The notes below the pieces were generated by a model, which did not search any database, was not told where the DNA came from, and saw only the letters and a program-made list of their open reading frames with translations. The translations under genes were made by a program, and so were the position numbers. A stretch of DNA of 54,293 nt from JAKPPT01 sp964630305 (GTDB lineage Bacteria > Spirochaetota > Spirochaetia > Treponematales > UBA12059), in NCBI GenBank assembly GCA_964630305.1, contig CAZVTR010000011.1, positions 1-54,293 on the forward strand. Reading direction: 5' to 3'. This document shows positions 50,718-54,293 of this stretch, one piece after another (position 1 is the first letter of the stretch; every line of letters begins with the position of its first letter).

Positions 50718-52255
50718 CAATACTCGATTTTGGAAGCCAATACACACAGCTTATCGCGCGAAGAATTCGAGAGTTACAGGTGTACGCAATTATAGTGCCG
50801 GGAACCGCACCATTTGCTCAGTACTACAAAACCGATATAAAAGGTGTGATACTTTCTGGCTCACCATACAGTGTCTATGATGAAAAAGCGCCGCAACCTG
50901 ATGCTGCGCTTTTTCAATCTCATATTCCGATTCTTGGTATATGCTATGGAGCACAGTTTATAACAAAATTTTATAACGGCAGTGTAGAGCGGCTTCCTGA
51001 CAGGGAGTACGGGCAGCGTCCTGTTTATCAAATGCAAAGCGACGTGCTGTTTGACCGGATCCCCGAGCGCTTTATTTCATGGATGAGTCATGGTGATTCT
51101 ATCGAAACACTGCCTTCTCAGTTTACTGTTCTTGCTAAAACCGATAATGGAATACCCGCTGCAATAAAAAAGACTGATGCAAATATCTATGGTGTACAAT
51201 TCCATCCTGAAGTAACACATTGCGAGTTTGGCATACAGCTCTTAGATAATTTTATTACAAAAATTTGCGCCTGCAAAAAAGAATGGAATATGCAGGCCTA
51301 TATTGAGGAAACAGAAAAAGCAATTTTAAAAAGAGTAGGAGATGTTCCGCTGGTACTCTTAATTTCTGGTGGTGTTGACTCCACAGTAGCAGGAGCACTC
51401 CTTCTAAAGCTTTTCCCTGCAGAACAGGTGCATCTCCTCTATATAGACACTGGACTCATGAGAAATTCTGAAACGGAAGAAGTTATAAAAACATTAAATC
51501 TTCTTGGAGCAAGACATATTCATGTAATGCATGAGGAAGAAAATTTCCTCAGTGCCTTAAAAGGAATATCAGACCCTGAAGAAAAGCGAAAAATTATTGG
51601 TGATAAATTTGTAACTGTTCAAGAAAAAGCCGTTGCTAGTATAGGTTTAACAGATTATATTCTGGTACAGGGTACACTCTATACCGATTTGATTGAATCT
51701 GGAAAAGGTGTTGGAACTCATGCTCAGGTAATAAAGAGTCATCATAATGTCCGTTCACCGCTTATAGAAAAAAAACGAAACGAAGGAAAACTCGTTGAGC
51801 CGCTCGATCGGCTTTATAAAGATGAGGTTCGGGAGCTGGGAAGAACGCTTGGTTTGCCGGAATCAATTGTTTCGCGGCATCCTTTTCCAGGACCGGGGCT
51901 TGCAGTTCGAATATTAGGTGAAGTTACAAAAGAGTCATGTGATTTACTGAGAAAAGTTGATGAGCTCTATATAGATTTTTTGCGAAAACATAATCTCTAT
52001 TCTAAAATCTGGCAGGCTTTTGCTGTACTATTGCCTATACGTAGTGTCGGCGTAGCCGGCGATGAACGCAAATACGGTTATACGGTAGCGCTACGTGCTG
52101 TTGAATCTCGGGATGGTATGACTGCAGATGTTTTTGAGTTTGACATAAAACAGCTCAAGGAATTATCATCGCTCATTACTAATAAAATTCCGGGAATCGG
52201 TCGAGTAGTTTATGATATTTCCAGCAAGCCGCCTGCTACCATTGAATGGGAATAA
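50705..52255 (+). CDS. guaA: GMP synthase (glutamine-hydrolysing)
   Basis: 516-aa fused enzyme. The N-terminal class I glutamine amidotransferase has catalytic Cys80 in GICYGAQ and the His/Glu pair in GVQFHPEVTH. The ATP pyrophosphatase domain has the P-loop ISGGVDST at about 220-227. The C-terminal dimerisation domain contains RHPFPGPGLAVRILGEV and ends PPATIEWE. It makes GMP from XMP. The start is GTG at 50705 with TAAGGAAA upstream, inside the end of purA. Last gene of the purine unit, stopping 4 nt from the convergent gene. Confidence 0.97.
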   Translation: MDTIAILDFGSQYTQLIARRIRELQVYAIIVPGTAPFAQYYKTDIKGVILSGSPYSVYDEKAPQPDAALFQSHIPILGICYGAQFITKFYNGSVERLPDREYGQRPVYQMQSDVLFDRIPERFISWMSHGDSIETLPSQFTVLAKTDNGIPAAIKKTDANIYGVQFHPEVTHCEFGIQLLDNFITKICACKKEWNMQAYIEETEKAILKRVGDVPLVLLISGGVDSTVAGALLLKLFPAEQVHLLYIDTGLMRNSETEEVIKTLNLLGARHIHVMHEEENFLSALKGISDPEEKRKIIGDKFVTVQEKAVASIGLTDYILVQGTLYTDLIESGKGVGTHAQVIKSHHNVRSPLIEKKRNEGKLVEPLDRLYKDEVRELGRTLGLPESIVSRHPFPGPGLAVRILGEVTKESCDLLRKVDELYIDFLRKHNLYSKIWQAFAVLLPIRSVGVAGDERKYGYTVALRAVESRDGMTADVFEFDIKQLKELSSLITNKIPGIGRVVYDISSKPPATIEWE

Positions 52256-52259
52256 GCAT

Positions 52260-53282
52260 TTATTCTTCTGGATAGAATGCCGTTTTGCCATGAGGTGTTG
52301 TTAAAAGCCAGTTTCCGTCAGCGTTTCTCATACAGCCTTCAGGTAAAAACACTTTTCCTAATCCGCCAGGTGCATCGACTGCATAGCGAGGAAGCTCGAG
52401 TCCCGAAAGGTTTTTTCTCAATTCGTTATATAAAAATAATCCCCTGGAAAGCGGTACTCTAAAATGCGACGTTCCCTGTGTTAGATCACCTTGAAAGAGG
52501 TAGTACGGCAGCACTCCTAATTTATAAAGTTTTGAAAAAAGCTCTGTCAGTGCAGGAGCGGAATCATTTATCGATTTCAGTAGGACAGTCTGGCTCACAG
52601 TATAAAATCCATACTGGCGAATTTTGTTAAGCGCAGTACGGCTTTTTTCATCAAGTTCATCGGCATGATTGCAATGTATGACAAACACAAGAGGTGCAAA
52701 CGCTTTAAGTGCTGTGAGTAAAGCATCGGTAATGCGTTCAGGAAGTACAATGGGAATTCGCGTACAAATACGTATGACGCTCTCTTTGTTTACCATTCTC
52801 AGTGCACTGATAAGAATAAGCAACCACGTATCGGTGCCAAAAAGCGGATCCCCGCCAGAAATGAGTATTTCGCGAATTGTACTATGGTTTTGAATGTACT
52901 CGCATAGGTTCTCTATATCAGTGCGAGATAAAAAACCTGAAACCTGTGTTTGAATATTGCGTCTGTAGCAAAAACGGCAGTATGCAGCACATTGATCGGT
53001 TACCCGTATAAGCACTCGTGAACTATATTGATGCACAAGCCAGGGCATTTTTCTGAAGGTTTGTTCTGAAAGCGGATCGGGGCTTTCATAGGGAAGTATC
53101 ACCGTTTCTTGTTCAGAAGGAATAAATTGGCGGATTACAGCATTATTCTTGTCTGGAAATCGTTCCGCTAGTGACCGCGGTATTCTAAAAGGAAGTCCTT
53201 GTCCTTGAACATCCTTTGAGCCTGTATGATTATAGTGAGAGAGAAATTCTTTTAGGTTTACAAAGAAATTAGTTTCATTCAT
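52260..53282 (-). CDS. Lysine 2,3-aminomutase/EpmB-like radical SAM protein
   Basis: 340 aa. The radical SAM cluster is Cys98, Cys102 and Cys105 (CAAYCRFCYRRN), with EILISGGDPLFGTD for SAM and PLP-fold contact typical of KamA-family aminomutases. The length is that of EpmB, which isomerises lysine before it is joined to elongation factor P, and shorter than free lysine 2,3-aminomutase (~415 aa). Neither efp nor epmA is in the window, so the substrate is open. A conserved PLP lysine is expected near the C-terminus but I could not place it surely. No Shine-Dalgarno is present. Confidence 0.85.
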   Translation of the reverse strand: MNETNFFVNLKEFLSHYNHTGSKDVQGQGLPFRIPRSLAERFPDKNNAVIRQFIPSEQETVILPYESPDPLSEQTFRKMPWLVHQYSSRVLIRVTDQCAAYCRFCYRRNIQTQVSGFLSRTDIENLCEYIQNHSTIREILISGGDPLFGTDTWLLILISALRMVNKESVIRICTRIPIVLPERITDALLTALKAFAPLVFVIHCNHADELDEKSRTALNKIRQYGFYTVSQTVLLKSINDSAPALTELFSKLYKLGVLPYYLFQGDLTQGTSHFRVPLSRGLFLYNELRKNLSGLELPRYAVDAPGGLGKVFLPEGCMRNADGNWLLTTPHGKTAFYPEE

Positions 53283-53294
53283 AGAGGTTGTAAG

Positions 53295-53322
53295 CTTATA
53301 TCAGGAAACGGAATCCAGTCAA
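53295..53322 (-). promoter_or_regulatory. Promoter of the aminomutase-like gene
   Basis: On the minus strand, TTGACT (53317-53322), a 16-bp spacer and TATAAG (53295-53300). The expected start near 53288 leaves about 6 nt before the ATG. The -35 box abuts the FapA stop codon. Confidence 0.55.
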
Positions 53323-54293
53323 TCATTTATGTTTTGTAGATTTGATTTGTTTAGACTGTATAGTTCCTTTTGTTTTATCAAGATAAAAAGAAACCGATTT
53401 AATCTCTTTACTTATTACAGTTTCAATCCTGCAGATTCGTATGGTGATTCCAGCATATGCCATTTGGGAGACAGTTATTTCAGCAGTATCAGCAATATCA
53501 ATTATATCAGAAAGCTTTGTAATGAGCAGCAAGTAGCGATCAATAATCGTCTGCAGTTTTTGTATTTTTGCTGTTGTCTCTCTAGTTTGTTCCTGCTTTT
53601 TTAAATACTGCAGCTCAAGGGAATATTTTTGGAGATTGTTACTGGCTATCTTCAGTTTTTGGTCGTTAATAAAATGTATGCCTGCGATAATTGAAGTATG
53701 AGTTCCAATTTTATTACCAAGATACGCACAGGAAATACCTTTCCCAGCCCATATTTCGCCTCCTACAATTTTCCCATTATCACCCATTGTAATTTTATCG
53801 AGGCAGTATACTTTTGACGCTAGAATAGCTGATTCAACTTTTAAAGTGCCTTTTATAGCAATATTCATGTGTTCAATAAATTTCGCAGTACAATTTCCTC
53901 CTACTTTACAGTAACTGTCTCCATGTCCAATGATTCCCTGTTCACATACTAAATTGCCAGCACATGATATGAAATGTGCATCAATGTTCCCTTTTACAAC
54001 TATTGATTTTCCTGATTGTACAGTAAACCCTTCGCAGATATTCCCTTCAATAAACACATCACCAGGAAAGACAATGTTTCCTGTATGATAGTCAACATCT
54101 CCTTTTACAATAAATACTTCTTCAATGTCAAAACAATTGTTTGTAAGTGTAATTTTTCCGGTAACACTTGCTTTGTATTCATTTCCTTCAAGTACAACAT
54201 TTTTCCCTGGTTTATAGACAGGCATGGCTTGAACAGAAAAGGGAATTTCTTTACCGGTAATGGTTTTACCGTTTACTCCCATGACTTCTGGAA
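53323..54293 (-). CDS. FapA family (DUF342) protein, 5' end outside the window
   Basis: C-terminal ~320 residues are visible. The frame stays open to the window edge, and the first ATG (54282) lies inside the conserved GxxGxTxxG stretch (VNGKTITGKEI), so the real start is outside. The visible part is a right-handed beta-helix of short repeats (VVLEGNEYKASVTG, VFIEGNICEGF, LVCEQGIIGHGDS) of the FapA/bactofilin-like kind. A coiled coil follows (about 210-250 of the visible part, KKQEQTRETTAKIQKLQ), then a beta tail. FapA proteins are linked to polymer assembly and motility in some bacteria; the role here is unknown. Confidence 0.85.
   Translation of the reverse strand, partial: PEVMGVNGKTITGKEIPFSVQAMPVYKPGKNVVLEGNEYKASVTGKITLTNNCFDIEEVFIVKGDVDYHTGNIVFPGDVFIEGNICEGFTVQSGKSIVVKGNIDAHFISCAGNLVCEQGIIGHGDSYCKVGGNCTAKFIEHMNIAIKGTLKVESAILASKVYCLDKITMGDNGKIVGGEIWAGKGISCAYLGNKIGTHTSIIAGIHFINDQKLKIASNNLQKYSLELQYLKKQEQTRETTAKIQKLQTIIDRYLLLITKLSDIIDIADTAEITVSQMAYAGITIRICRIETVISKEIKSVSFYLDKTKGTIQSKQIKSTKHK

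Noticed and set aside
1..54293. tRNA genes, CRISPR arrays, transposases, prophage or toxin-antitoxin loci
   Set aside because: Read through all gaps on both strands; no cloverleaf, spaced repeat array, transposase or integrase motif, or typical toxin pair was seen.

Overview
The window looks like a chromosomal segment of a spirochaete, most likely Treponema-like (family Treponemataceae or a close relative). The evidence is an archaeal-type two-gene phenylalanyl-tRNA synthetase, a long PPi-dependent phosphofructokinase, a rpsB-tsf / frr-uppS-cdsA-rseP block without pyrH, a FapA/DUF342 protein, and several proteins of spirochaete flavour. Base composition is moderately AT-rich, and the first ~5.5 kb reads somewhat more GC-rich. 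I cannot name a species. Coding density is very high: no gene-free stretch exceeds 300 bases, and the longest gaps are 46419-46605 and 32937-33104. I saw no tRNA, rRNA, CRISPR array, insertion sequence or prophage.

Layout. 147-5856 (+): a probable sulfoquinovosidase, pheS-pheT and a small membrane protein. 5883-9193 (-): an SH3-domain lipoprotein translationally coupled to an ABC-F ATPase. 9272-16061 (+): ppx-ppk (polyphosphate), glgA (glycogen) and a membrane protein with winged-helix-like segments. 16039-22170 (-): lolA, then a RodZ-like gene, rimO, pcrA and a degenerate aminotransferase-like gene. 22243-27035: a divergent pair, a ConA-like/TPR/zinc-ribbon protein (-) and a FecR/beta-propeller lipoprotein (+), separated by two back-to-back promoters around a perfect palindrome. 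27112-30006 (-): PPi-PFK and an HD-GYP protein. 30090-37545 (+): a TPR membrane protein, a LysM/LytM protein, a group-2 sigma factor, the rpsF-ssb-rpsR-DUF2232-rplI-dnaB operon and a ComFB protein. 37542-46418 (-): radical SAM/SPASM, aldo/keto reductase, maf, rpsB, tsf, frr, uppS, cdsA, rseP and CpXC. 46606-52255 (+): purB-guaB-purA-guaA. 52260-54293 (-): FapA (cut by the window edge) and a lysine 2,3-aminomutase-like protein.

Function. Most of the window is housekeeping: translation, replication, envelope biogenesis, and the complete IMP-to-AMP and IMP-to-GMP branches. The more distinctive items are the sulfoquinovosidase with a KERWY-type substrate pocket, the divergent FecR/TPR locus with its palindrome, and promoters whose -10 box lies so close to the ATG that the mRNA should be leaderless or nearly so (7820-9193, 22243-24714 and 52260-53282). 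Others are a cdsA-rseP junction without dxr, and two possible c-di-nucleotide proteins (HD-GYP and ComFB). Recognisable promoters share a TATAGT- or TACTAT-like -10 box. I saw no obvious defence system or secondary-metabolite system.
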